Shown here piece after piece: positions 7,024-15,111 of a stretch of 64,000 nt of DNA; position 1 is the stretch's first letter, and each line of letters opens with the position of its first letter. Both the position numbers and the translations under genes were made by a program. The notes beneath the pieces were generated by a model, which did no database searches, was not told the origin of the DNA, and worked only from the letters and a program-made list of their open reading frames with translations. This DNA comes from Sediminibacterium sp. (GTDB taxonomy: Bacteria > Bacteroidota > Bacteroidia > Chitinophagales > Chitinophagaceae): positions 186,001 through 250,000 of the forward strand of contig NZ_JAUYTR010000011.1 of assembly GCF_030695065.1 (NCBI RefSeq), read 5' to 3'.

Positions 7024-8175
7024 GCTGGCATTTTCCAAGCCATTCAATTCTGTGTCCACCAAATGAAATGAACAATAGTATTCTAAAGTATTGTCTAAGT
7101 TCATTTCCATATTTTCAATTTCTGCTAAAACAAGTTCTTTGTCCTTGCACTTACTTTTTAATAATGAGCTGAAAAATCTAAACTTAGTAAAGTCGCTTCT
7201 TTCCACCAATTTGCCTAACTCATAATGATATGAAACAGGAATTTTACTTGTGTCAACTTTATCATTGCTTTCAACAAATATTATTTCGGGAAATATGACT
7301 TCTTCATCTGTTTGTTTAAAGCTAAATCTGTCTGTTTCATTTACTAAATCATCTATGTCTTGCTTTTTGTCAATTAGAAATTGGTTTAAGTCCCGTTGAA
7401 ACATTTCAATTGCATTGCTATAACGGCGATTAGTGTTTTTCAATTTGTAAACCTCTAACAAAATGTCTGGCTTATAAAGGTAATCCGTCCTAAAAATGTA
7501 CTCAAAACTGTCGGATACAATCTTTACAACATTTTCAAAAGGGGCATTAGCTAAGGCTTTTTCAATTTCTTCAATTTTTGTTTTGAATTGTGATAGTATG
7601 CCTTTTAATTTTTCTATAATTATATCAAAGTAAAATTCAACGAAAGCACTATGCCTTTTCAAAATATCTTCTTTGTTGTGTGTTACTTCTTCAAATTTAT
7701 AATTGTTGTCCAAATGGTATCGCAAATAAGAAATTTGGTCTGCGTTTGTTGAGTTACTGAATATTGTTGAAGAAAGTAATTGCCTTGTGCCATTTATATC
7801 ACTTTTTCTGATTGGATGCCCGACCAATTCGTTTCTAAGTTCTCTATTAATTGTGTAGTTGTCATCTTTTTTCAAATCTCCTTTGCCAATGTCACATTTG
7901 AATATGTGCAATAGTTCTTCAATGAAATCTTGTTGAATATAAATTGCTTGCAAAAAACTAATGGAAGTTTCTAAATTTTCTGAAAAAGTGTCCGCCTTTT
8001 TAGAATTGTATATGAGATTAAAGGTGTCTGAAAAGTAGCTTAAAATGTCGCCGAAGTAATTTGATTTAACATCAGGAGTGAACTTTATTTTTGAATTACA
8101 AAATTTATATTCCCAAATGTAGTTATTCCAAATGTTAGAAATTTTGTCAAGCTTTTTATCTAAAACGTCTCTCAT
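7018..8175 (-). CDS. HEPN-like protein (cassette gene, stop codon inside attC)
   Basis: 385 residues, almost entirely helical. At residues 114-120 the helix carries R-N-E-L-V-G-H, an exact RNx4H motif as in HEPN ribonuclease domains, followed by PIRKS. HEPN proteins are often RNase toxins or defence effectors; activity here is inferred from the motif only. The N-terminal region also has the acidic and aromatic helix pattern common in these proteins. The reading frame ends at TAA supplied by the attC 8 core (GCTAAC on the coding strand), so insertion at this core creates the stop. Flanking cores GTTAGCG and CGCTAAC are perfectly complementary. Confidence 0.65.
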   Translation of the reverse strand: MRDVLDKKLDKISNIWNNYIWEYKFCNSKIKFTPDVKSNYFGDILSYFSDTFNLIYNSKKADTFSENLETSISFLQAIYIQQDFIEELLHIFKCDIGKGDLKKDDNYTINRELRNELVGHPIRKSDINGTRQLLSSTIFSNSTNADQISYLRYHLDNNYKFEEVTHNKEDILKRHSAFVEFYFDIIIEKLKGILSQFKTKIEEIEKALANAPFENVVKIVSDSFEYIFRTDYLYKPDILLEVYKLKNTNRRYSNAIEMFQRDLNQFLIDKKQDIDDLVNETDRFSFKQTDEEVIFPEIIFVESNDKVDTSKIPVSYHYELGKLVERSDFTKFRFFSSLLKSKCKDKELVLAEIENMEMNLDNTLEYYCSFHLVDTELNGLENASR

Positions 8176-8199
8176 TGTAATGGTGGTCTTTATGCTTGC

Positions 8200-8393
8200 C
8201 GCTAACGAACAGGGCTTTATGCAGGTTGGGAATTAGTATTCTGTCTGCCCGGGCCGCTGCTGAATGAAAATGTGATGATGAAGTTAAGAACTAATGATGG
8301 GCAATGTTTGTTCAGCCCGAACCGATGCCCGGCTTTGCAATTGGCTGATGTTAAGTTTGTCAAGCCCAACTTGCATAAAACCCTATGTTAGCG
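8200..8393 (-). repeat. attC site 9
   Basis: Outer cores are CGCTAAC (8200-8206) and GTTAGCG (8387-8393), perfectly complementary to each other. Arms GGGCTTTATGCAGGTTGGG and CCCAACTTGCATAAAACCC pair. It is 194 bp. Confidence 0.85.
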
Positions 8394-8398
8394 ACAGT

Positions 8399-9418
8399 TT
8401 ATAGTGTCAAGTTGTTGATTACATATTCCTTTGTCAGACCATTTCGCTTAGGGTCAAATACAAATTTGTCTGTACGAGAACTTGCATTTGGTTCGACTTT
8501 AGGAACATAAAATGTTTCTTTACAGTCAATAGCTATTTGTCCTGAAAAGTGCTGTTTAATTACAGCTGAAAAATGATTGTCACTGTCAAACATTGTAAAT
8601 GGACCAAACTTAACACAGTGCAATATCAAACAGCCAACTATAGCATTAATTGTGTTCCATAGACTAGCTTTTGCAAAATTGTTAGTTCTGTCATGTTTTG
8701 TTTTATTGTAAGCGTCATACCAAAAAAGTGATTGAGTCGGGCTAGCCGAATCCCAATTTTCAAAAGGTCTAATTGAACCAAGTTCAGGATAAGAAATAAG
8801 ATTAAATTCAAAGTCCCCTAAAAAGAGTTTGTCTTTGAGTTTGACATAGTCATTTGTCGTAAAACCATTTCTATTTGGAAATTGCCCGCATTGGATTAAA
8901 TATGAGTTCCAAAAATTTTCAATTTCTGTGCAGGTTAAAATTAGAAGTTCTCTTATTTTATGGCTGAATGTGTCTTTTGTCGAAATGTGTGGTTCAATAA
9001 AAAAAAATATTTCATCAAGTTTTTGAATAAGCACCCTAATTGCTTGTTCCGATAAAAACCTTTCGTGTTCGGTTGTTCCAATTGCTTGTATAACTTCTGT
9101 GTTAAAGTACAATCCTGGTCTCCAAACTCCTTTAATCGAATGACCTATGTCTGTTGTAGTTTGTTTTAGATCTGTCGCACCGAAAGTATCTTTAACCCAA
9201 TCTTCTAGTGATTTTCCATTTGTATTTCCATTTTCTTTTCCTTCAACAACCGTCAAACCAATTGATATCCCCTTGAATCCTTTATCCCAACCATAAAGAT
9301 GAATAAAGTGGTTTGTATCCTCGTACGCAAACCCTAAAGGTTGACTTAAATGCACTTTGTCATTCGGATTCCAATTTGGAAGATTGGTCAAAGTGTTTCT
9401 ATAACAGAGTGCTTTCAT
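8399..9418 (-). CDS. Hypothetical helical protein with YNxxKHxR motif (cassette gene)
   Basis: 339 residues. The N-terminal 120 residues are mixed strands; the C-terminal half is helical, with a conserved-looking run around residues 233-244 (WYDAYNKTKHDR) followed by an alanine and asparagine rich helix. This WxxYNxxKHxR arrangement recurs in uncharacterised HEPN-like proteins, but I cannot confirm membership. An earlier segment, HKIRELLILTCTEIENFW, may be the partner helix. There is no signal peptide. The start codon lies 11 bases from attC 10, and flanking cores match 6 of 7. Likely soluble; function unknown. Confidence 0.6.
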   Translation of the reverse strand: MKALCYRNTLTNLPNWNPNDKVHLSQPLGFAYEDTNHFIHLYGWDKGFKGISIGLTVVEGKENGNTNGKSLEDWVKDTFGATDLKQTTTDIGHSIKGVWRPGLYFNTEVIQAIGTTEHERFLSEQAIRVLIQKLDEIFFFIEPHISTKDTFSHKIRELLILTCTEIENFWNSYLIQCGQFPNRNGFTTNDYVKLKDKLFLGDFEFNLISYPELGSIRPFENWDSASPTQSLFWYDAYNKTKHDRTNNFAKASLWNTINAIVGCLILHCVKFGPFTMFDSDNHFSAVIKQHFSGQIAIDCKETFYVPKVEPNASSRTDKFVFDPKRNGLTKEYVINNLTL

Positions 9419-9428
9419 TTTAAATTGT

Positions 9429-9594
9429 GGCTAACATCCAGGGCTTTACGCAGTTTGGATAATCTGTGATTCTTCTGCTGGCTTGGCCACTAAAGACTCA
9501 ATTAGTAAAAGCCAAAATACTGAAGCTCATTTGAAATACCAAAGCTGATGGGCTATTGCTGAAAGACCAACTTGCGTAAAGCCTTTTGTTGGCT
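9429..9594 (-). repeat. attC site 10
   Basis: Outer cores are GGCTAAC (9429-9435) and GTTGGCT (9588-9594). Arms GGGCTTTACGCAGTTTGG and CCAACTTGCGTAAAGCC pair. At 166 bp its centre is nearly identical to attC 1, 3 and 5. It is the rightmost site in the array. Confidence 0.85.
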
Positions 9595-9612
9595 GTAGTT
9601 ATGGACAAAGTT

Positions 9613-10074
9613 CTACCAAGATTCATTAATGTTCAAAGTCTCAATTTTTGAAACTATTTCAGGAAGTTTTTTATCAATAATACCAATCCATTTCCTCTTA
9701 AACGAGCCCAACCCTTCTAATGGATTACTGCCATTTTTGTCAGTTAGAATAAAATTGGTTACAGTCAATTTATATTTGTCTGATTTAAAAAAGAGCTTTA
9801 TAACATACCTGATTTCAACTGTCGCAAACCCCATGACAAGATGATTAGTAAAACCTTTACAAGTGATTGAACTATCTAATATTTCAATGTCCTTATAGTT
9901 TAAACTTTCAAGTCGTTTTTTGAATTTAACAACCAAGCCATTTGTAGTAGTATCTTTTATTTTTGAATACTCGTAAAAACTTGTTGTTTCATTTAAGGAC
10001 AATGATTGTCCATGTGCTTTTAAATAGAAAAAAGAGACAAAAAATAAAACAACTAAATTCCTGATTTGTTTCAT
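9613..10074 (-). CDS. Secreted DUF4468-like protein (cassette gene)
   Basis: 153 residues with a clear signal peptide (MKQIRNLVVLFFVSFFYLKAHG, cleavage after about residue 22). The mature part resembles DUF4468, a TBP-like fold common in Bacteroidota exported proteins: SLNYKDIEILDSSITCKGF, then a strand pair EIRYVIKLFFKSDKYKLTVTNFIL. Its role is unknown. It is the first cassette of the array in transcription order. attC 10 follows its stop by 18 bases, but no partner core is visible on its right side, where an attI would be expected. Confidence 0.65.
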   Translation of the reverse strand: MKQIRNLVVLFFVSFFYLKAHGQSLSLNETTSFYEYSKIKDTTTNGLVVKFKKRLESLNYKDIEILDSSITCKGFTNHLVMGFATVEIRYVIKLFFKSDKYKLTVTNFILTDKNGSNPLEGLGSFKRKWIGIIDKKLPEIVSKIETLNINESW

Positions 10075-10228
10075 TAGATAAAAAGTTAGTGTCTTTTATA
10101 ATTTTATTGAAAGCAATAATTTTAAAATATAAACCCAAAGTCTGTGGCTATATTTGGTTGGAAATCTAATGAACTTATCCATTTAAGTTAAAATTAAATT
10201 TACGTATAACCTGACTAGTTCATATTCA

Positions 10229-11302
10229 CTAATCCCTTCCTTTATCGAGGTTCTCAACCACATTGAATAAATCTTGTGAATAGCTAAAAATATCATCAAC
10301 AGAAAAAATTTCTTTCTTTACTTCCTTTTTACTATCATCAAGAATTACAAAATATTTCTTTTGCCCATTTAAGTAGAGCCTACAAATAGTTTTACGATTA
10401 TTATCATCCAATAAAATTGCAAAATAAGACTGGGCATCTCTGTGAGTTACTCTTTTTACTGATATTTTTTCCCTTAGTATTGACTTTACAATCATGAACC
10501 CTTCTAATTCTTCTTGAGTAGTTTCAACCTTACTATCCTCCAATTTTACTGTTTCAGCTTCAACTGCTTGCTGTTCTTTAGTTACCTCATCTTCTTTGGT
10601 TAAAGCTGTTTTTAGTCTTTCAGTAATAAGGTCACTGATATGTTGTTGAATTGACTTCTTAGTAAGATTAGTGAATAATTCTAGAACTTTAGCAGTAACG
10701 ACACTAGGATAAACTTGCTTTGCAAAATGCCTAACAAAATCAGCACTTGGATTAGTTAGCTCTTGATGAAGTAAAGCTTTCAATTCATTTGTATACTTAA
10801 GCTCACTAGCAGTGTTAACTATACTTTCTGAGTCAAATACTGTCTTATGGAATTTCTTTAACTCTTCAATTTGATTATCCTTAATATCTGTAATATTAAA
10901 ATCTAAAAATGGCTTTTCATCCATTTTATTGGGTTCTACTAGGTCTGAATAGAATCTGTATATGATACCATTCGTTAGTAATCCAAACTTTGCTTTAGAG
11001 ACATGAAAATATCTAAGTAATTGCCCATCATGTATATTTAAGTTTTGTGCCCAATGTTTGCATTCAATAAGTATTGTAGGCATTCCATCTTTAAATATTG
11101 CATAATCAATTTTTTCTCCCTTTTTAATACCAATATCACTTATAAACTCTGGAACTACTTCTGTAGGATTAAATACATCATAGCCTAGTATTTGCATAAA
11201 TGGCATAATAAAAGCATTTTTGGTTGCTTCTTCAGTGTTGATTTGGTCTTTAAGCTTTATAACTCTTTCACCTAGCTGTTTAATTTGGTCTTTAAAATCC
11301 AT
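10229..11302 (-). CDS. HsdR N-terminal-type restriction nuclease homologue
   Basis: 357 residues from the ATG at 11302; the open frame extends 19 codons further, but that stretch looks non-coding. The N-terminal part is a type I restriction R-subunit N-domain (HSDR_N) of the stand-alone kind: EEATKNAFIMPFMQILGYD, KIDYAIFKDGMPTILIECKHW. The D...ECK core of PD-(D/E)XK nucleases is intact. No helicase motor is present. The C-terminal part has a helical linker rich in E and K and a small beta domain near the end. It lies between the array and the tRNA-Met gene, has no attC of its own, and may be a defence or island gene. Confidence 0.75.
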   Translation of the reverse strand: MDFKDQIKQLGERVIKLKDQINTEEATKNAFIMPFMQILGYDVFNPTEVVPEFISDIGIKKGEKIDYAIFKDGMPTILIECKHWAQNLNIHDGQLLRYFHVSKAKFGLLTNGIIYRFYSDLVEPNKMDEKPFLDFNITDIKDNQIEELKKFHKTVFDSESIVNTASELKYTNELKALLHQELTNPSADFVRHFAKQVYPSVVTAKVLELFTNLTKKSIQQHISDLITERLKTALTKEDEVTKEQQAVEAETVKLEDSKVETTQEELEGFMIVKSILREKISVKRVTHRDAQSYFAILLDDNNRKTICRLYLNGQKKYFVILDDSKKEVKKEIFSVDDIFSYSQDLFNVVENLDKGRD

Positions 11303-11640
11303 ATTGTTTTTGTTTTGATTGTACAGCAAAGCCTCCTGAGTCCCAGACATAGCTGTCACAGGTCAGTAAGCGATTACAAACGAAACAATTGGGGGAGGAA
11401 TAAATTGGGGTAGTTCAATTTAAGAATAAAGTTTAATATGACGAAAAATTGGAATGATTTTTTTCTTTCGCATCTTGATGAGATGAGGAATTGCCGGCTT
11501 CGCTAGCGAGGAATTGTCGTCGCAACAAAGTTGCTCCGACTTTCTTGTTGGGGGGCTTAACACAAAACCTTCAATGGCGTTGCCATTGTGGTTTTTTCGT
11601 GTCACAGCTTTTTCGAGCAAGCTCGAAACGCTGCTCCACA
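11303..11640. other. Non-coding boundary region with hairpins
   Basis: No credible gene is seen between the nuclease gene and the tRNA. Long inverted repeats are present: 11560-11602 (ACACAAAACC arm with AATGGC/GCCATT core) and 11611-11628 (TTTCGAGC/GCTCGAAA). No attI-like core or integrase remnant could be recognised. Confidence 0.5.
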
Positions 11641-11646
11641 AAAAAA

Positions 11647-11667
11647 CCCCTCAACTGCGTTGAGAGG
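11647..11667 (-). terminator. Rho-independent terminator of tRNA-Met
   Basis: On the minus strand, just after the tRNA, CCTCTCAAC pairs with GTTGAGGGG around GCA, followed by seven T. Confidence 0.75.
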
Positions 11668-11674
11668 TTTTGTG

Positions 11675-11748
11675 TAGCGAGGATGGGAATTGAACCCATC
11701 ACCTCAGGGTTATGAATCCTGCGCTCTAACCAACTGAGCTACCTCGCC
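11675..11748 (-). tRNA. tRNA-Met (CAT)
   Basis: The minus strand folds as a full cloverleaf: acceptor GGCGAGG with CCTCGCT, D stem GCTC/GAGC, anticodon loop TTCATAA with CAT, and T stem ATGGG/CCCAT with TTCAATT. The discriminator is A and the CCA end is not encoded. It is an elongator-like type. Its 3' end faces the cassette array and nuclease gene, the usual orientation for integration of islands at tRNA genes. Confidence 0.93.
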
Positions 11749-11768
11749 GGAATATCTTATTCGGGGTG

Positions 11769-11776
11769 CAAATATA
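11769..11776 (-). promoter_or_regulatory. Promoter -7 box of tRNA-Met
   Basis: TATATTTG on the minus strand matches the Bacteroidota TAnnTTTG box and lies 20 bases before the tRNA 5' end. Confidence 0.6.
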
Positions 11777-11800
11777 GGGGGTTTAGCTAAAAAGAAAAAG

Positions 11801-13867
11801 CTAGTAGTTCAACAATTTGCCGATTCTTTCGGCTACTTTGTTGGCCGTGGGTAACATGGCCGACTCTAATGCAACGTTTATAGGTACTGCAGGCAAATTC
11901 TTGGCGCCCATTACTTCTACTTTGGCGTCTAAAAAATGGTAGCAATCGTTAGAAATTCGCAGTGATAGTGCTTCTGCAAATGAATTATTCTGTTGTTCCT
12001 CACTTAACACCAATACTTTTCCGTGTCTTTTAACTGCGTTAAAAATGGTGTCCTCGTCTAGTGGGAATAATGTTCTTAAATCTACAATCTCTACTTGCCC
12101 TGGATAGCGCTGTGCGGCTGCTTTGGCCCAATACACGCCCATGCCATATGTGATTACACAAATGGTCTCTCCTCTTCTTACGCTCTCTATATTGGCTGGG
12201 ACAATAATATTGGCTTTGCCCAATGGCAGTATATAATCTTTGGATGGTTCAGTAGTGCGCGCATCGTCTGTTCCGGGTACTTTGCTCCAATAGAGTCCCT
12301 TGTGCTCCAGCATAATGACTGGGTTGGGGTCTAAGAAGGCGGCTTTCATTAATCCCTTCATATCCGCCGCATTAGATGGATACACTACTTTAATTCCTTT
12401 GATGCTTAACAACGTGCTTTCTATGCTTCCGCTATGATAAGGTCCTCCGCCGCCGTATGCGCCTACTGGCACGCGTAGCAACATTTGTACGGGATATTTT
12501 CCGTTCGATAAATAGCAGGACTTCGATACTTCGGTTACCAACTGGTTAAAGCCTGGATAAATATAATCGCCAAACTGTATTTCTACAATCGGTTTCATGC
12601 CCATGGCCGATAAGCCCACCGTTGATCCAATGATATATGCTTCTTGTATGGCTGTGTTGAATACGCGGTTCTCTCCGTATTTTTCTGCAAGCGTTGCGGC
12701 TTCTCTAAATACGCCTCCCAATCTTCCACCCACGTCTTGGCCATATAAAATGGCTTCTTCGTGTTCTTCCATTAGTTCGTCTATGGCGTGCAAAGCCGCG
12801 TCTACCATGAGTATGCGCTCTGCTCCCTTCGGCATTCTTTCTCCCTTCTCTTCCCTAACTGGTGTGGGTACAAATACATGTTCTTCTACCGATCTAATAT
12901 CTGGTTCTGCTGCGGCTTGGGCTCTTTTAAAATCTTCCAATACCAGGTCTAATGCCTCTGCCTCTATCTGATTAATTTCTGAATCGGTAAAGCCCACCCC
13001 TGTTAAGAGTAATCTTAATTTAGGGAGTGGATCGTATAAGCCGTGTTTTAATAAGTCTTCGCGGCTGCGGTAAAATTCTTTTCTTACCCCACTAGTATGG
13101 TGTCCTAACAAGGGCACTTTTGCGTGTACCAATACGGGTTTGCGCTCGTTCCTTGCGTAGTTAACCGCCTGCTCCATGGTTTCAAAACATCGCATGAAAT
13201 CGCTGCCGTCTACTTGCATGCGCTTTAATCCCTTAAAACCACATGCATATTCATACGCATTCATGGTTCTTATTTCATCTGCTGTGGCACTAATGCTCCA
13301 CTGGTTGTCTTGTACTAAATATACAATGGGCAATTGCTTTAATACCGCAAACTGCAATGCCTCACTCACTTCTCCTTCACTCATACAACCATCGCCCAAT
13401 GAACATACTACAACGGGTGATCTACCGTCTTCCGATTTTCTTAATCGACCCGGTAAATTCTTTTCTAAATGTTGCACCCCTTGCGCCAATCCCGTGGTGG
13501 GTATGGCTTGCATGCCTGTGGCACTACTCTGGTGTATAATGGATGGTCGGGTTTCGTCTTTGCTACTGGGGTGGCAATAGTACGATCGTCCTCCGGAGAA
13601 TGGATCGTCTTGCTTCGCCAATAATTGCAGCATTAATTCGTAGGGAGTAAAGCCTACTGCCAGCATTAAGCTGTCGTCTCTATAGTATGGGCTCACCCAA
13701 TCGCAGGGCTCCAATTGCAGGCCCGTTGCCAATTGTATGGCTTCGTGTCCTCTTGAAGTGGAATGCACATATTTACAAACCGCACGATTGGCATCGTAGG
13801 TCTCATTCATAGACTTTGCAGTCATCATGAGTTTATAAGCCTGTAATAATATGCTGGGTGTTAACAT
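11801..13867 (-). CDS. 2-oxoacid dehydrogenase E1, fused alpha-beta
   Basis: 688 residues. This thiamine-diphosphate enzyme decarboxylates a 2-oxoacid (branched-chain or pyruvate type) and passes the acyl group to an E2 lipoyl protein. The alpha part covers about residues 1-335 with the ThDP motif GDGCMSEGE starting at 158 and the closing N at 188. The beta part starts near 350 (ILMVDAALHAIDELMEE) and contains QEAYIIGSTVGLSAMG and the transketolase C-domain near the end. Alpha-beta fusions are common in Bacteroidota. It follows the FAH gene with a TAATG overlap. No E2 or E3 gene is nearby. Substrate cannot be fixed from sequence. Confidence 0.9.
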   Translation of the reverse strand: MLTPSILLQAYKLMMTAKSMNETYDANRAVCKYVHSTSRGHEAIQLATGLQLEPCDWVSPYYRDDSLMLAVGFTPYELMLQLLAKQDDPFSGGRSYYCHPSSKDETRPSIIHQSSATGMQAIPTTGLAQGVQHLEKNLPGRLRKSEDGRSPVVVCSLGDGCMSEGEVSEALQFAVLKQLPIVYLVQDNQWSISATADEIRTMNAYEYACGFKGLKRMQVDGSDFMRCFETMEQAVNYARNERKPVLVHAKVPLLGHHTSGVRKEFYRSREDLLKHGLYDPLPKLRLLLTGVGFTDSEINQIEAEALDLVLEDFKRAQAAAEPDIRSVEEHVFVPTPVREEKGERMPKGAERILMVDAALHAIDELMEEHEEAILYGQDVGGRLGGVFREAATLAEKYGENRVFNTAIQEAYIIGSTVGLSAMGMKPIVEIQFGDYIYPGFNQLVTEVSKSCYLSNGKYPVQMLLRVPVGAYGGGGPYHSGSIESTLLSIKGIKVVYPSNAADMKGLMKAAFLDPNPVIMLEHKGLYWSKVPGTDDARTTEPSKDYILPLGKANIIVPANIESVRRGETICVITYGMGVYWAKAAAQRYPGQVEIVDLRTLFPLDEDTIFNAVKRHGKVLVLSEEQQNNSFAEALSLRISNDCYHFLDAKVEVMGAKNLPAVPINVALESAMLPTANKVAERIGKLLNY

Positions 13868-14478
13868 TATTTAATTTCGAGTTCAAACATTTTTTGCGTT
13901 TCCAAGTATCCTTCCAAAACATCTCCTGATACACATTCTCCCACTCCTGCTGGTGTTCCAGTATATATCATGTCTCCTATATTCAATGAGAAATACTGTG
14001 ATATATGTGAAACAATATGGTCAAAAGAAAATATCATGTCTTGTGTATTGCCCAACTGCACTTGTTCTCCATTCTTGTTCAAAGAGAAATGAATAGGATT
14101 AGCCAGCATTTCATTCGATAGCATGAGCCAATTGCCTGCTACCGCTGAGTTGTCCCAGGCTTTGGCTTTCTCCCATGGAAGTCCTTTCTTTTTTAAATTG
14201 GCTTGTACGTCTCTTGCCGTGAAATCGATGCCCACCGAAATGGCGTCATAGTATTTACTGGCTTGATTCTCGGGTATGTATTTACCGTTTTTTGCTATGC
14301 GCAAAATCAGTTCTACTTCGTAATGTAATTCGTTCGAAAACTGGGGGTAATAAAATGGCGTATTGGGCTGCAATAACGCAGTCTTGGGTTTCATGAAAAT
14401 CACCGGCTCCTCCGGTACGGCGTTGCCAAGTTCTTTTGCATGATCGGCATAATTTCGGCCAACGCAAAATATTTTCAT
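13867..14478 (-). CDS. Fumarylacetoacetate hydrolase family protein
   Basis: 203 residues from the ATG at 14478. The short FAH fold is complete: KIFCVGRNYADHAKELGN start, metal ligands in HYEVELILRI and GIDFTARD, and the family ending TGTPAGVGECVSGD. Such short members hydrolyse or decarboxylate 3-oxo acids (oxaloacetate or acylpyruvates). Its stop overlaps the start of the E1 gene as TAATG, so the two are translationally coupled, which points to 2-oxoacid metabolism. The exact substrate is not determined. Confidence 0.88.
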   Translation of the reverse strand: MKIFCVGRNYADHAKELGNAVPEEPVIFMKPKTALLQPNTPFYYPQFSNELHYEVELILRIAKNGKYIPENQASKYYDAISVGIDFTARDVQANLKKKGLPWEKAKAWDNSAVAGNWLMLSNEMLANPIHFSLNKNGEQVQLGNTQDMIFSFDHIVSHISQYFSLNIGDMIYTGTPAGVGECVSGDVLEGYLETQKMFELEIK

Positions 14479-14529
14479 AGTACAGCTCATTATGTTCCAA
14501 CACTAATAACTATGAAAGAGGGCCCTTTA

Positions 14530-15105
14530 TTATGTAAAGCTTAAATTATTTGCCATATTCATGGTTTTTTCTAACCCAATGGCTGCAAATGATTCAATAA
14601 TGTCTCCGCAAGCGACTATTTTTTGGTTCACCATGTATTGTTCTTCGGCCAGCCATTTGCCCAAAACAAAGTCTACCTGTCTGCCCTTGGGGTAGTTATT
14701 GCCAATTCCAAATCTGAGTTTGGGGTATTGATCGGTGCCGAGTATCAGTTGAATGTCTTTTAGGCCATTGTGCCCTGCATCGCTTCCCGATCCCCTTAAA
14801 CGCAATTTATTTAATGGCAATGCCAAGTCGTCTACAATGGTTAATGTTTGTGGAATATCTATTTTTTCTTTGTCTAACCAGTATTTAAATGCCCGACCAC
14901 TCAAGTTCATATAGGTAGTAGGCTTTATGCAAATAAAAGTTTTACCCTTCCATTTTACTTCGGCTATATCGGCTAAGCGATCGTTCTTAAAAAATCCATT
15001 GTGCTTGCGAACAAATGCATCCAATACATCAAAACCAATATTGTGGCGAGTATGCTTGTACTCCTCCCCTATATTTCCTAAGCCTATGATTAAAAATTTG
15101 TTCAT
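14530..15105 (-). CDS. pth: Peptidyl-tRNA hydrolase
   Basis: 191 residues from the ATG at 15105. It releases peptides from peptidyl-tRNA after abortive translation, in the cytoplasm. Family residues are in place: Asn11 and His21 in GLGNIGEEYKHTRHNIGF, the aspartate in TIVDDLALP, and the asparagine in GSDAGHNGLKDI. Length is usual for Pth. It is transcribed from a promoter divergent with the histidine kinase gene: TACTTTTG at 15112-15119 with TTG 20 bases upstream. Confidence 0.96.
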   Translation of the reverse strand: MNKFLIIGLGNIGEEYKHTRHNIGFDVLDAFVRKHNGFFKNDRLADIAEVKWKGKTFICIKPTTYMNLSGRAFKYWLDKEKIDIPQTLTIVDDLALPLNKLRLRGSGSDAGHNGLKDIQLILGTDQYPKLRFGIGNNYPKGRQVDFVLGKWLAEEQYMVNQKIVACGDIIESFAAIGLEKTMNMANNLSFT

Positions 15106-15111
15106 GCTTTG

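Larger units (their letters stand above)
1..10074 (-). mobile_element. Integron gene-cassette array (attC cluster, no integrase in window)
   Basis: Twelve minus-strand genes lie in eleven units, and ten related attC-like palindromes of 132-199 bp lie between them. Each palindrome starts a few bases after a stop codon. All genes point left, so the attI/integrase end should lie to the right, but nothing resembling a tyrosine recombinase is found between 10.1 and 11.8 kb. The array continues past the left edge. The attC sites are alike, as in sedentary chromosomal integrons. I infer a CALIN-type cluster, or an integron whose integrase lies elsewhere. Confidence 0.85.

Noticed and set aside
6924-7172. 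Plus-strand reading frame over attC 8
   Set aside because: It is opposite to every cassette gene, covers the attC, and overlaps the end of the HEPN-like gene.
274-9594. CRISPR array
   Set aside because: The repeats are 132-199 bp palindromes spaced by whole genes, not short direct repeats with short spacers, and no cas gene is present.
11420-11715. Short reading frames between nuclease gene and tRNA
   Set aside because: They run across hairpins and the tRNA gene and show no protein features.
12095-13580. Plus-strand reading frames inside the E1 gene
   Set aside because: They are shadows of a strongly conserved gene on the other strand.
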